Positions 8,405 to 15,800 of a stretch of 64,000 nucleotides of DNA are shown here, one piece after another; the stretch's first letter is position 1, and the number at the start of each line of letters is the position of its first letter. The DNA lies in contig NZ_CAMQSF010000002.1 in assembly GCF_947036865.1 (NCBI RefSeq), forward strand, positions 62,001 through 126,000. The letters run 5' to 3'. The notes under the pieces were generated by a model. The model saw only the letters and a list, made by a program, of their open reading frames with translations, did not search any database and had not been told where the DNA came from. The stretch comes from an uncultured Caulobacter sp. (GTDB taxonomy: Bacteria > Pseudomonadota > Alphaproteobacteria > Caulobacterales > Caulobacteraceae). The translations under genes were made by a program, and so were the position numbers.

Positions 8405-9213
8405 CGGGCCGCGTGGGTGAAGACGGTGGTCAGGAGGTAGTCGGAGGCGAAGATCAGGATCGCCGACGACACGACGGCGTGGGTGGTGGCGCGCCCGACC
8501 CCCCGCGCGCCGCCCGAGGCGTTGTAGCCATGATAGCAGCCCATCAGGGCGACGATGAAGCCGAACACCGAGGCCTTGATCAGACCGGACACCACGTCCC
8601 AGGCCTGCAGGAAGTCCAGCGTGTTGCGGATATAGACCGTCGGGTTGAACGCCAGGACCCGCGTGGCCACCAGCCAGCCGCCCGCCACGCCGATCGTGTC
8701 GGCGACGGCCGTCAGCAGAGGCAGCATCAGGACCCCGGCCAAGAGGCGCGGGCCGACCAGATAGCGGAACGGATCGGTCGACAGGGTCCGCATGGCGTCG
8801 ATCTGCTCGGTGGCGCGCATGGCCCCGATCTCGGCGGCGATGGCGGCCGAGACGCGCCCGGCCAGCATCAGGGCGGCCAGCACCGGCCCAAGCTCGCGCG
8901 TGATCCCCAGAGCGACGATCTGCGGCATCACCTGCTCGGCGTTGAAGCGTCCGCCGCCGGTGAAGATGTTCAGCGCCAGGGCCGCGCCGGTGAAGACGGC
9001 GGTCAGGCCCACGACCGGCAGCGAGAAGAAGCCGATCGCCCCGAACTGGCGCCAGATCTGGCCAGGAAACCACGGCGGGGTCAGCGCCGTGGCGACGCCG
9101 CGCACGGCGAAGACGGCGACCGCGCCGACGGATCGGATCGCCGCCAGGGTCGAGCGCCCCAGCGCGCGGATCGGGTTGGCGGCGACCCGCCGGGTCGCCT
9201 CGGCCGGCGCCAT
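8401..9213 (-). CDS. mlaE: Mla phospholipid transport permease MlaE
   Basis: A 270-residue permease with the MlaE/YrbE fold: an N-terminal amphipathic segment and about five membrane helices. The family block ITRELGPVLAALMLAGRVSAAIAAEIGAM is present, as is the A(M)RTLSTDPFRYLVGPRLLA region that contacts the ATPase. It pairs with MlaF and a hexamer of MlaD in the inner membrane. The 4-bp overlap with mlaF downstream and the 1-bp gap to mlaD upstream indicate tight co-translation. The start at 9213 is the only plausible one. Confidence 0.93.
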   Translation of the reverse strand: MAPAEATRRVAANPIRALGRSTLAAIRSVGAVAVFAVRGVATALTPPWFPGQIWRQFGAIGFFSLPVVGLTAVFTGAALALNIFTGGGRFNAEQVMPQIVALGITRELGPVLAALMLAGRVSAAIAAEIGAMRATEQIDAMRTLSTDPFRYLVGPRLLAGVLMLPLLTAVADTIGVAGGWLVATRVLAFNPTVYIRNTLDFLQAWDVVSGLIKASVFGFIVALMGCYHGYNASGGARGVGRATTHAVVSSAILIFASDYLLTTVFTHAAR

Positions 9214-9214
9214 C

Positions 9215-9730
9215 CTAGTAGCTCTCGGCCGGCTGGGTGGCGGGATTGGCCGGCGCCGGAGCCGAGGGCGCGGCGGCGCCGCCGCCCTGAGGCCGGATCA
9301 CCGAGCCGATCAGGCCGAAGATGTCGACCGCGCCTTGGGTGTTCTGGATCTCGCCGCCGGGCTTGAGGTCCTCCAGCGCCGCGCCGGGCGCGATGGCGAC
9401 GTGCGCGCCGCCCAGCAGGCCGTCGCTGGTGATCTTGGCCGTGGAGTCGGCCGGCAGCTTGACGCTGGGATCGATGCTCAGCTTGGCGACGGCCAGATAG
9501 GTCTTCGGCTCCAGCGTGATGCGCGACACCGTGCCGACCTTGACGCCGGCGACGCTGACCGCCGCCCCGGGCGCCAGCGAACCGGCCTCGCCGAACTTGG
9601 CGCTGATCTCATAGTCGCCGCGCGAAGTGCGCACGCCGCCCACGCTCAGCGAATAGGTCAGAAAACCCGCCGCCAGGGCGAGCACCACGACGCCCATGGC
9701 CGTCTCGGCCCAGTGTTCGCGCAAAGCCAT
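9215..9730 (-). CDS. mlaD: MCE-domain lipid-binding protein MlaD
   Basis: A 171-residue protein with one N-terminal membrane helix (about residues 10-28, GVVVLALAAGFLTYSL) and one MCE domain (about 38-115, including AKFGEAGSLAPGAAVSVAGVKVG). The C-terminal tail is low-complexity Ala/Pro. MlaD hexamers form the periplasmic lipid channel on top of MlaE. Size and architecture match the single-MCE MlaD type rather than the long PqiB/YebT type. It sits between mlaC and mlaE in the operon. Confidence 0.92.
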   Translation of the reverse strand: MALREHWAETAMGVVVLALAAGFLTYSLSVGGVRTSRGDYEISAKFGEAGSLAPGAAVSVAGVKVGTVSRITLEPKTYLAVAKLSIDPSVKLPADSTAKITSDGLLGGAHVAIAPGAALEDLKPGGEIQNTQGAVDIFGLIGSVIRPQGGGAAAPSAPAPANPATQPAESY

Positions 9731-9761
9731 ATCCCCTTGAGGTCCAGGTCCCGGCGTCGCC

Positions 9762-10427
9762 CTAGCGGCGCGAGGAGCCCGTCCCGCCCTTCTGAAGCTG
9801 ATTGATCAGAACATCGATATTGCCGCCGGCGTTGTCGATGGTCGAGACGAAGTCCTGTTGCTGGGTGATCGCCAGCCAGACGCCCTTGAACTGGACGTCG
9901 ACGACCTTCCAGGCCTGGCCGCCGCCCAGCACCCGCCAGGAGACCTGCACCGGCTGGTCGAGTTGGCCGCCGGAGACCACGGTGTTGACGATCACGTCGC
10001 CCGGCTTGCGGACGACCGAACCGGTCACCTTCAGCTGTTCGCCGTGATAGTCGTCGATGCGGCTCTGATAGACGTTCTCGGCATAGGTCCGGAAGACGGG
10101 CGCGAAGCGGGCGCGTTGCTCGGGCGTGATGGTGCGGGCGTACTTGCCCAGCACGAAGTTCGTGATCTTCGGCACATCGGCCAGCTCGTCCACCGCCTGG
10201 TGGAAGACCTGCTTCTTCTGGGCGTCGTTCATGCCCTTGTTGGCCAGGACGGAGATGACGCGTTGGGCCTTGGTCTGGACGAAGGCCTCGGCGCCGGGAT
10301 CGCGGGCGCCGCCTTGCGCCAGGGCGGGCGTCGCGGCGGCGAGGGCGGCGGCGCCGAAGAAGGCCATGAACGCGGCGTTGGCGCCGCGCCGGGTGATGGA
10401 AGTCTCGCGCATGGATTTGACCGTCAT
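9762..10427 (-). CDS. mlaC: Periplasmic phospholipid carrier MlaC
   Basis: A 221-residue MlaC/Ttg2D protein that shuttles lipids across the periplasm between MlaA and MlaFED. A signal peptide covers about residues 1-38 (hydrophobic core AAFMAFFGAAALAAATPALA, cleaved before Q). The family blocks FVLGKYARTITPEQRARFAPVF and the C-terminal VVDVQFKGVWLAITQQQDF are present. The ATG at 10427 overlaps the mlaA stop (ATGA); a second in-frame ATG at 10412 is also possible. It lies 31 bp upstream of mlaD. Confidence 0.92.
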   Translation of the reverse strand: MTVKSMRETSITRRGANAAFMAFFGAAALAAATPALAQGGARDPGAEAFVQTKAQRVISVLANKGMNDAQKKQVFHQAVDELADVPKITNFVLGKYARTITPEQRARFAPVFRTYAENVYQSRIDDYHGEQLKVTGSVVRKPGDVIVNTVVSGGQLDQPVQVSWRVLGGGQAWKVVDVQFKGVWLAITQQQDFVSTIDNAGGNIDVLINQLQKGGTGSSRR

Positions 10428-11260
10428 GGTTTGGGCGCCGGCGGCGCGTCGAAATCGGGAAGATCCTCGGCCTCGCCGGTGGCCTGGCGGACCACGGCCT
10501 CGCGGTATTGGGCGTAGGCCGATCGGGTGGTGACGTAGGGGTCGGACGCGTCCTTCAAGGCATGGAACGCCGGATCCGTCGCGGCGCGCAGGTCGACGAT
10601 CGTCAGACCGGTGCGGGCCTTGCCGAAGTCGGTGCTCAGGCCGCCGACATAGAGCGAGACCGGGTCGGTGACGATGTCCAGGACGCGCCCGACGCCGTCG
10701 CGGACATTCAGCGGGCCCATCACCGGCACATAGACATAGGCGCCCGGCTTGACCCCCCACTTGCCGAAGGTCTGGCCGAAATCGGCGTCGCGCCGCGGCA
10801 GGTTCAGCTTTGCCGCGACGTCGAACAGGCCCGCCACCCCGACCGTGGAATTGACCACGAACCGCGCCGTCGAGCGCATGGCGCGGGTGGGCTTGCCCTG
10901 AAGCATCAGGTTCACGACCGTGCTGGGCTCGCCGAGATTGTAGATCGCGGCGCTGACCCGATTTCTCACGACGCGGGGGGCGACCGCCATATAGCCATGG
11001 GCGATCGGGGCGAGGATCACGTGATCCAGTCCCATGCCCAGCTTGAACGAGGCGCGGTTCAGACCCTCCAGCGGATCGTGCGCCGCGGTCGCCGCCGGCG
11101 CCGCGACCTGCGGGTCCTGGGCGCGAGCGGCCGGCGCGAGGACCGCCAGGCCCGCGGCGGCGACCAGACCGATAGCGGCGATTCGCCGCCCGGCGGCCCC
11201 GTGGCCCGGGCTTTGGTCCTGACTGTTCAAGCGTGCGCTCCTGCTGATCTCACGCGGCAT
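10424..11260 (-). CDS. mlaA: Outer-membrane phospholipid removal protein MlaA (VacJ)
   Basis: A 278-residue VacJ/MlaA protein, which removes misplaced phospholipids from the outer leaflet of the outer membrane. The core is clear: DPLEGLNRASFKLG, FVVNSTVGVAGLFDVAAKL, DFGQTFGKWGVKPGAYVYVP and GPLNVRDGVGRVLDIVTDP. E. coli MlaA is a lipoprotein, but this leader (hydrophobic region about 28-47, ending AARAQ) has no lipobox cysteine, so it looks like a signal-peptidase-I substrate. It is the first gene of the mla operon, whereas mlaA is separate in E. coli. The tail is Pro-rich. Confidence 0.92.
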   Translation of the reverse strand: MPREISRSARLNSQDQSPGHGAAGRRIAAIGLVAAAGLAVLAPAARAQDPQVAAPAATAAHDPLEGLNRASFKLGMGLDHVILAPIAHGYMAVAPRVVRNRVSAAIYNLGEPSTVVNLMLQGKPTRAMRSTARFVVNSTVGVAGLFDVAAKLNLPRRDADFGQTFGKWGVKPGAYVYVPVMGPLNVRDGVGRVLDIVTDPVSLYVGGLSTDFGKARTGLTIVDLRAATDPAFHALKDASDPYVTTRSAYAQYREAVVRQATGEAEDLPDFDAPPAPKP

Positions 11261-11312
11261 GTATTCATGACGACACGGGTATCAAGATTGCCTGCGTGGT
11301 ATTTCGGTCACG

Positions 11313-11331
11313 TTGGTCTGGTCTTGACCAA
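11313..11331. promoter_or_regulatory. Inverted repeat upstream of mlaA
   Basis: TTGGTC and GACCAA arms separated by 7 bases, 53 bp upstream of the mlaA ATG and about 150 bp upstream of the PadR-type gene. It has the form of an operator for a dimeric regulator, but no factor can be named. Confidence 0.3.
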
Positions 11332-11401
11332 ATAGCGCTTGGCTTGCCTGTCGGGCCTGCTCGGCGCGCGCTCGCGCGGCCGTCTCGCGTCCATAACATC
11401 T

Positions 11402-11471
11402 CGATATATCGAAATAGGTCTTGACCGTCGCCAGTTTCGATATATCTAGAAATCCGATATAACGAAATAGG
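11402..11471 (+). promoter_or_regulatory. Promoter with three CGATATA operator repeats for the YqjI-like gene
   Basis: A possible sigma-70 promoter: -35 TTGACC (11421-11426), 16-bp spacer, -10 TATCTA (11443-11448). Around it lie three CGATATA elements, at 11402, 11438 and 11455. The first and third belong to a 17-bp direct repeat, CGATATATCGAAATAGG (11402-11418) and CGATATAACGAAATAGG (11455-11471), with one mismatch and a 53-bp period, near five helical turns. The middle copy overlaps the -10. TCGATATATCGA at 11401-11412 is a perfect palindrome. The layout fits autorepression by the downstream PadR-type protein. Confidence 0.6.
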
Positions 11472-11481
11472 ATCTAAAGAC

Positions 11482-12057
11482 ATGTTTGGACGACACCATC
11501 ACCACCACCACGGCCGCTGGGGCCAGGGCGACGAGCACTACGGCCGCCACCCCTTCGGATTCCATGGTCATCATCACGGCCCACGCGGCCGGGGCGGTCG
11601 CATGGGCCGCTTCTTCGATCACGGCGACCTGCGTTTCGTGGTTCTCAAGCTGATCGCCGAGAAGCCCAGCCACGGCTACGAGCTGATCAAGGCGATCGAG
11701 ACGGCGGCCGGCGGCGCCTATACCCCGAGCCCCGGCGTGGTCTATCCGACCCTGACCCTGCTGGAGGAACTGGGCTACGTCACCGCCAGCGAGGCCGGCG
11801 GCGGCAAGAAGCTCTACACCATCACCGCCGAGGGCGAGGCCTTCCTGGCCAGCAACGAGCAGCCCGTCCGGTCGCTTTTCGAGCGCATGGCCGAGGCGGC
11901 GTCCGCCAGCGCGGCCTTCTCGCCGCAGATCCTGCGGGCGCGCGAAAACATCAAGACCGCGCTGCGTCTGAAGCTGCACGGTCAGCTGACGGCCGAGCAG
12001 ATCGCGGCGGTCGCCAAGGTCCTCGACGACGCCGCGGCGGCGATCGAGGCCGTCTGA
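11482..12057 (+). CDS. His-rich PadR-family regulator, YqjI-like (probable metal sensor)
   Basis: A 191-residue PadR-type repressor. The first 36 residues hold 12 histidines, including six in a row (5-10), followed by a Gly/Arg linker. A PadR winged helix then covers about 44-120 (FVVLKLIAEKPSHGYELIKA, TPSPGVVYPTLTLLEELGYV). The block from the linker to the wing matches E. coli YqjI closely as I recall it; YqjI is a nickel-responsive repressor of the yqjH ferric-reductase gene. YqjI mixes Cys and His in its metal arm; this protein has only His. It is followed by a DUF2218 gene 17 bp downstream and preceded by repeated operator-like sites. Metal sensing is inferred. Confidence 0.82.
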   Translation: MFGRHHHHHHGRWGQGDEHYGRHPFGFHGHHHGPRGRGGRMGRFFDHGDLRFVVLKLIAEKPSHGYELIKAIETAAGGAYTPSPGVVYPTLTLLEELGYVTASEAGGGKKLYTITAEGEAFLASNEQPVRSLFERMAEAASASAAFSPQILRARENIKTALRLKLHGQLTAEQIAAVAKVLDDAAAAIEAV

Positions 12058-12074
12058 TCCGGGAGGGCAACGGA

Positions 12075-12410
12075 ATGGAAAGCCACGCGCGCGTCGCCAC
12101 CGAGCGGGCGGCCCGCTACATGACCCAGCTGGCCAAGCACTGGGCCCACAAGTTCGAGGTCACCTACGACGCGACCTCGGCCTTTTTCCCGCTGCCGGCG
12201 GGGACCTGCCGGATGACCGCCTATCCGGACAGCCTCGACATCACCGTCGAGGCCGGCGACCTCGACAGCTTGGCGCGGCTGGAGGACGTCGTGGCCAGTC
12301 ATCTGAACCGCTTCGCCTTCCGCGAGGGCGAGCTGAAATACGGTTGGACCCGAGCCTGGGCGGCCGGCATGGTCGATCCGCGCGCGGTGCGGATCAACGC
12401 GGTCCACTGA
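12075..12410 (+). CDS. DUF2218 family protein
   Basis: A 111-residue cytoplasmic protein of the DUF2218 family (start MESHARVATERAARYMTQLAKHW, then the C-terminal FREGELKYGWTRAW). The biochemical role is unknown. From memory, DUF2218 occurs next to or fused with siderophore-interacting FAD proteins (the YqjH/ViuB family). Together with the YqjI-like regulator just upstream, this suggests a role in iron or nickel-linked siderophore reduction. No YqjH homologue is in the window. It is very probably co-transcribed with the regulator. A good Shine-Dalgarno (GGGAGG) precedes the ATG. Confidence 0.75.
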   Translation: MESHARVATERAARYMTQLAKHWAHKFEVTYDATSAFFPLPAGTCRMTAYPDSLDITVEAGDLDSLARLEDVVASHLNRFAFREGELKYGWTRAWAAGMVDPRAVRINAVH

Positions 12411-12463
12411 CGCCGGGCTTCAGGTCTTTCGGCCGGAGATGGCCCATCCAGGCCGGACAGGCT

Positions 12464-13549
12464 CTAGTGAAGGCCGCGCAGCAGGTCCATCCGGCGCATG
12501 GCCTTGCCGGGGATCTCCGAAATCCGTCCCAGCGGCAGGGCCTCGGCCACCTGTCGCACGCCATAGACGGCGTGGCGGACCAGGGTCGGGACCGAGGGCG
12601 AGCCGAGGAACCCGAACACCACCGTCTGCTGGGCGTTGGACAGCTCTCGCTTGAAGCGATAGTCGCCAGTGCCCAGGTCCAGGCGCGTATAGGGGGTGCC
12701 GTCCATGCTCTTCAGGATGTCCTGGAACAGCATCAGGCCGGGCGAATAGCGCTCCAGGTCGGGATTGTGGGCGATCAGCCAGCCGTGGATCGTATGCGCC
12801 CCGCGCAGGTGCAGGTGCACGGCCGCGAGGCGCTCGCCCAGGTGCAGCGTATAGAGCCCGCCGCCGAACTCGGGGTCGCGGCGCTCGAACAGATGGTCGA
12901 GCAGCTTGTTCACCCAGGGCGTCTTGAAGAGGTCGGTCTGGTGGGTCAGCAACAGCTGCACCCGCTTCCAGGCCACCAGCTGGTCGAAGGCCGCGCGGCT
13001 TTCCGACATGGCGGTGAACCGGCAAGGACCCACCTCGCGCTCGGCCTTCCGGCGCTTCTTGTCGATGTCCTTGAGCACCCCGACGCCGGCGGCCTTGCGC
13101 TCGGCGGCATAGGCTTCGTAGCCGTCGGGCGTCTCGATGACCCAGCTGTCGGCCTGGCCGCGTCCGTGACGGGCCAGGGTCACGTCGTCGGCCATCATGT
13201 GGCAGAAGTCGATCCGCCCGGCCCCCAGCGCCGACAGCAGTTCGCGCGGGTTCATGGTCACGCCGGGCGCGGCGATCAGGGCCTGGTAGTCGCACATCGG
13301 CGAGCCGACCGGCATGGCCACGTCGTGGCGCACCCGCGCGGGCAGGAAGCCGATGGCCTCGCCTTCGGCGCCGCGCTGGATGGCGACCTTGACCTCTTGA
13401 CCCTTGTCGCCCTGGGCCCTGGCCACCGCCAGCGTCCATTCCGGCGACAGGAACGGCGAGTCCAGCCGGGTCTGCCCGCGCCTCAGCGCTTCCCACCGCG
13501 CGAGGTCGGCGGGTGAAAGGTCCAGGGCTCTGACGACTTCGATAGGCAA
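12464..13549 (-). CDS. hfsK: GNAT/FemAB-like acyltransferase, probable holdfast protein HfsK
   Basis: A 361-residue protein with the CelD/BcsL-type GNAT arrangement: an N-terminal half with SPFLSPEWTLAVA (about 31-43) and a C-terminal acetyltransferase half with GGGLYTLHLGERLAAVHLHLR and LDLGTGDYRFKRELSN. In C. crescentus a protein of this type, HfsK, is a c-di-GMP effector needed for holdfast cohesion. The gene order from creS to here fits the C. crescentus order as I remember it, which supports orthology. No signal peptide is visible, in keeping with a cytoplasmic enzyme acting on polysaccharide precursors. It lies downstream of the S9 peptidase pair. Confidence 0.75.
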   Translation of the reverse strand: MPIEVVRALDLSPADLARWEALRRGQTRLDSPFLSPEWTLAVARAQGDKGQEVKVAIQRGAEGEAIGFLPARVRHDVAMPVGSPMCDYQALIAAPGVTMNPRELLSALGAGRIDFCHMMADDVTLARHGRGQADSWVIETPDGYEAYAAERKAAGVGVLKDIDKKRRKAEREVGPCRFTAMSESRAAFDQLVAWKRVQLLLTHQTDLFKTPWVNKLLDHLFERRDPEFGGGLYTLHLGERLAAVHLHLRGAHTIHGWLIAHNPDLERYSPGLMLFQDILKSMDGTPYTRLDLGTGDYRFKRELSNAQQTVVFGFLGSPSVPTLVRHAVYGVRQVAEALPLGRISEIPGKAMRRMDLLRGLH

Positions 13550-13626
13550 GGCGGCGTTCCGACCATGTGTCGAGACGCATCCTGACGCCGATAACTTTCC
13601 TTAGGGTTGACGAGACGCCGTTATGC

Positions 13627-13647
13627 GAGCCCTGGCCATCAGGGCTC
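13627..13647. terminator. Hairpin between the S9 peptidase genes and hfsK
   Basis: An 8-bp perfect stem GAGCCCTG/CAGGGCTC with a 5-base loop, 12 bp past the stop of the upstream minus-strand S9 gene. There is no T-run, so termination is uncertain. Confidence 0.4.
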
Positions 13648-13658
13648 GCCCCCATCCG

Positions 13659-15800
13659 TCAATCCATCAGCTTGCGCGTCAGATAGGTGTATTCCAGCGC
13701 CTGACGCCGCGCGGTCTCGGCCAGGTTGGCCGAGGCGGCGTGCCCGCCGTCGACGTTCTCGTAATAGAGCACCGGATAGCCCAGCGCCTCCAGCTTGGCG
13801 GCGGCCTTGCGGGCGTGCGCCGGGTGGACGCGATCATCCTTGGTCGAGGTCTCGATGAAGACCTCGGGATACTTCATGCCCGCCTTCAGGTTGGAATAGG
13901 GGTCGTACTTGGCGATCACCGCCCGTTCGGACGGTATGGCCGGGTCGCCATACTCGCCCACCCACGAGGCGCCGGCCCCGATCTGGCTGTAGCGGATCAT
14001 GTCGAACAGCGGCACCTGGATGACGATGGCGTTGTAGAGTTCCGGACGCTGGGTCAGGGCCACGCCCATCAGGAGGCCCCCGTTCGAACCGCCCATGATG
14101 CCGAGCCGGCGGGGCGAGGTGATCTTGCGGGCGATCAGGTCCTGGGAGACGGCGAAGAAGTCGTCATAGACCTTCTGCCGGTTGGCCTTCAGGCCCGCCT
14201 CGTGCCAGGCCGGGCCGAACTCGCCGCCGCCGCGGATGTTGGCGACCACATAGGTCCCGCCGCGCTCCAGCCACAGCTTGCCCATCACGCCCGAATAGCC
14301 GGGGGTCATGGGCTGTTGGAAGCCGCCATAGGCGTAGAGCAGGGTCGGGGCCTGGCCGTCATACTTCACGTTCTTCGGGCGGACGACGAAGTAGGGGATC
14401 TTCACCCCGTCGGACGAGGTCGCCTCGAACTGCTCGACGACGTGGGTCGAGGCGTCGAAACGGGCCGGCGAGGCCTTGACTTGCTCCAGCTTCAGCGAGC
14501 CGGCGTCGGCCAGCCAGTAGGTCGTCGGCGTCAGATAGCCGGTGACGGTGACGAACAGACGGTCGGTCTTGTCGTCGTTGGAGCCCAGGCCGATCGCGCT
14601 GTTGGCCGGTAGGTCCAGGGTCTGGCTGGTCCAGCCCTTGGGGCCGTGGGTGAAGACCTTGGCCGCGCCCTTGACGTTGTCCAGCATGCCGACGACGAGC
14701 TTGGTCCGGGTCGAGGCGACCTGCTCCACGGACTGACGGGGGGTCGGACGCAGCACCAGGCTCGCGACGGCCTTGTCCGGCGCGGCCTTCAGCTTGGCGA
14801 GATCGAAGCTGATCAGGTCGCCGGTCTTGAAGCCCTTCGCCGGCCAGTCCTGTTCCATCAGGACGACCATCTGGCCGTCGACATAGCCCTGGATCGAGCT
14901 CTTCAGCGGCATGTCCAGCTTCACGGGCCGCTCGCCCTCGAGCAGATAGACCTCGCTCTCGAAGAAGGTGACGCCCCGGTGGGCCATCACCGCCACCACC
15001 TTGCCGTCGGCGTCGCGCAGCACGAAGGGGCTCACCGAGACGTCGGTGTCGGTCCCCCGGAACACCTCGGTCGCCTGGTCCAGCGACTGGCCGCGCTTCA
15101 GCGTCTTCAGCACATAGGCGTAGCCGGACTTGGTCAGCTCGCCCGGCTTCCACTCGCGCCCGACCAGCAGCGTGTCCTTGTCGAGCCAGGTATAGTTCTG
15201 CTTGCCCTCGGGCAGGGCAAAGCCGCCGGGGACGAAGGTCTTGGTCGTGGTGTCGAACTCGCGGACGGTGACGGCGTCCTTGCCGCCGTTCGACAGCGAG
15301 ACCAGGCAGCGCGTCTCGTCCGGCGGCAGGCAGGCCGCGCCCTTGAACACCCAGTTGGCGTTCTCGGCCTTGGACAGGGCGTCGATGTCGAGGATCGTCT
15401 CCCAGGCCGGCGTCTCGGTCCGATAGCTGTCGAGCGTCGTCTTGCGCCAGACGCCGCGCACGTGGTCCTTGTCCTGCCAGAAGTTGCGCAGCGACCCGTC
15501 GCCGGCGAACGACACGCCGGGCACCCGGTCCTTGGCGTTCAGGATGGCCAGGGCCTTGGCCTCCAGGTCGGCGTAGCGGGCGTCGCCTTGCAGGACCGGC
15601 AAGCTCTTGGCGTTTTGCGCCTTGGCCCAGTCGAGGGCGCGGGTCCCTTCGATCTCCTCCATCCACAGATAGGGATCGTCCTTGCCGAGCTCGGACAGGG
15701 GCGTGCGGGCTTCGGCGGGCTTGGACGCGTCGGCGGCGATCGCGGGAGTGATGGTCATCAGGCTCGTGGTGGCGAGGAGAAGGGTCAGCAGCTTGCGCAT
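13659..15800 (-). CDS. Exported S9A prolyl oligopeptidase family serine peptidase (copy 1)
   Basis: A 713-residue S9A peptidase with a signal peptide (about residues 1-22, ending AIAAD). An N-terminal beta-propeller region (about 40-460) precedes the alpha/beta-hydrolase domain. The catalytic triad is visible: S572 in GGSNGGLLMG, D656 in STKDDRVH and H687 in DGGHAA. These enzymes cleave short peptides, classically after proline; the propeller excludes folded proteins. It is expected in the periplasm. Its ATG directly follows the stop of the related upstream gene with no spacer, so the two are probably translated from one mRNA. Confidence 0.9.
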   Translation of the reverse strand: MRKLLTLLLATTSLMTITPAIAADASKPAEARTPLSELGKDDPYLWMEEIEGTRALDWAKAQNAKSLPVLQGDARYADLEAKALAILNAKDRVPGVSFAGDGSLRNFWQDKDHVRGVWRKTTLDSYRTETPAWETILDIDALSKAENANWVFKGAACLPPDETRCLVSLSNGGKDAVTVREFDTTTKTFVPGGFALPEGKQNYTWLDKDTLLVGREWKPGELTKSGYAYVLKTLKRGQSLDQATEVFRGTDTDVSVSPFVLRDADGKVVAVMAHRGVTFFESEVYLLEGERPVKLDMPLKSSIQGYVDGQMVVLMEQDWPAKGFKTGDLISFDLAKLKAAPDKAVASLVLRPTPRQSVEQVASTRTKLVVGMLDNVKGAAKVFTHGPKGWTSQTLDLPANSAIGLGSNDDKTDRLFVTVTGYLTPTTYWLADAGSLKLEQVKASPARFDASTHVVEQFEATSSDGVKIPYFVVRPKNVKYDGQAPTLLYAYGGFQQPMTPGYSGVMGKLWLERGGTYVVANIRGGGEFGPAWHEAGLKANRQKVYDDFFAVSQDLIARKITSPRRLGIMGGSNGGLLMGVALTQRPELYNAIVIQVPLFDMIRYSQIGAGASWVGEYGDPAIPSERAVIAKYDPYSNLKAGMKYPEVFIETSTKDDRVHPAHARKAAAKLEALGYPVLYYENVDGGHAASANLAETARRQALEYTYLTRKLMD

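Noticed and set aside
11482..11510. Six consecutive His codons as a cloning tag
   Set aside because: The His run is natural: it continues into a longer His/Gly/Arg arm joined to a YqjI-like domain, with varied His codons and native upstream sequence.
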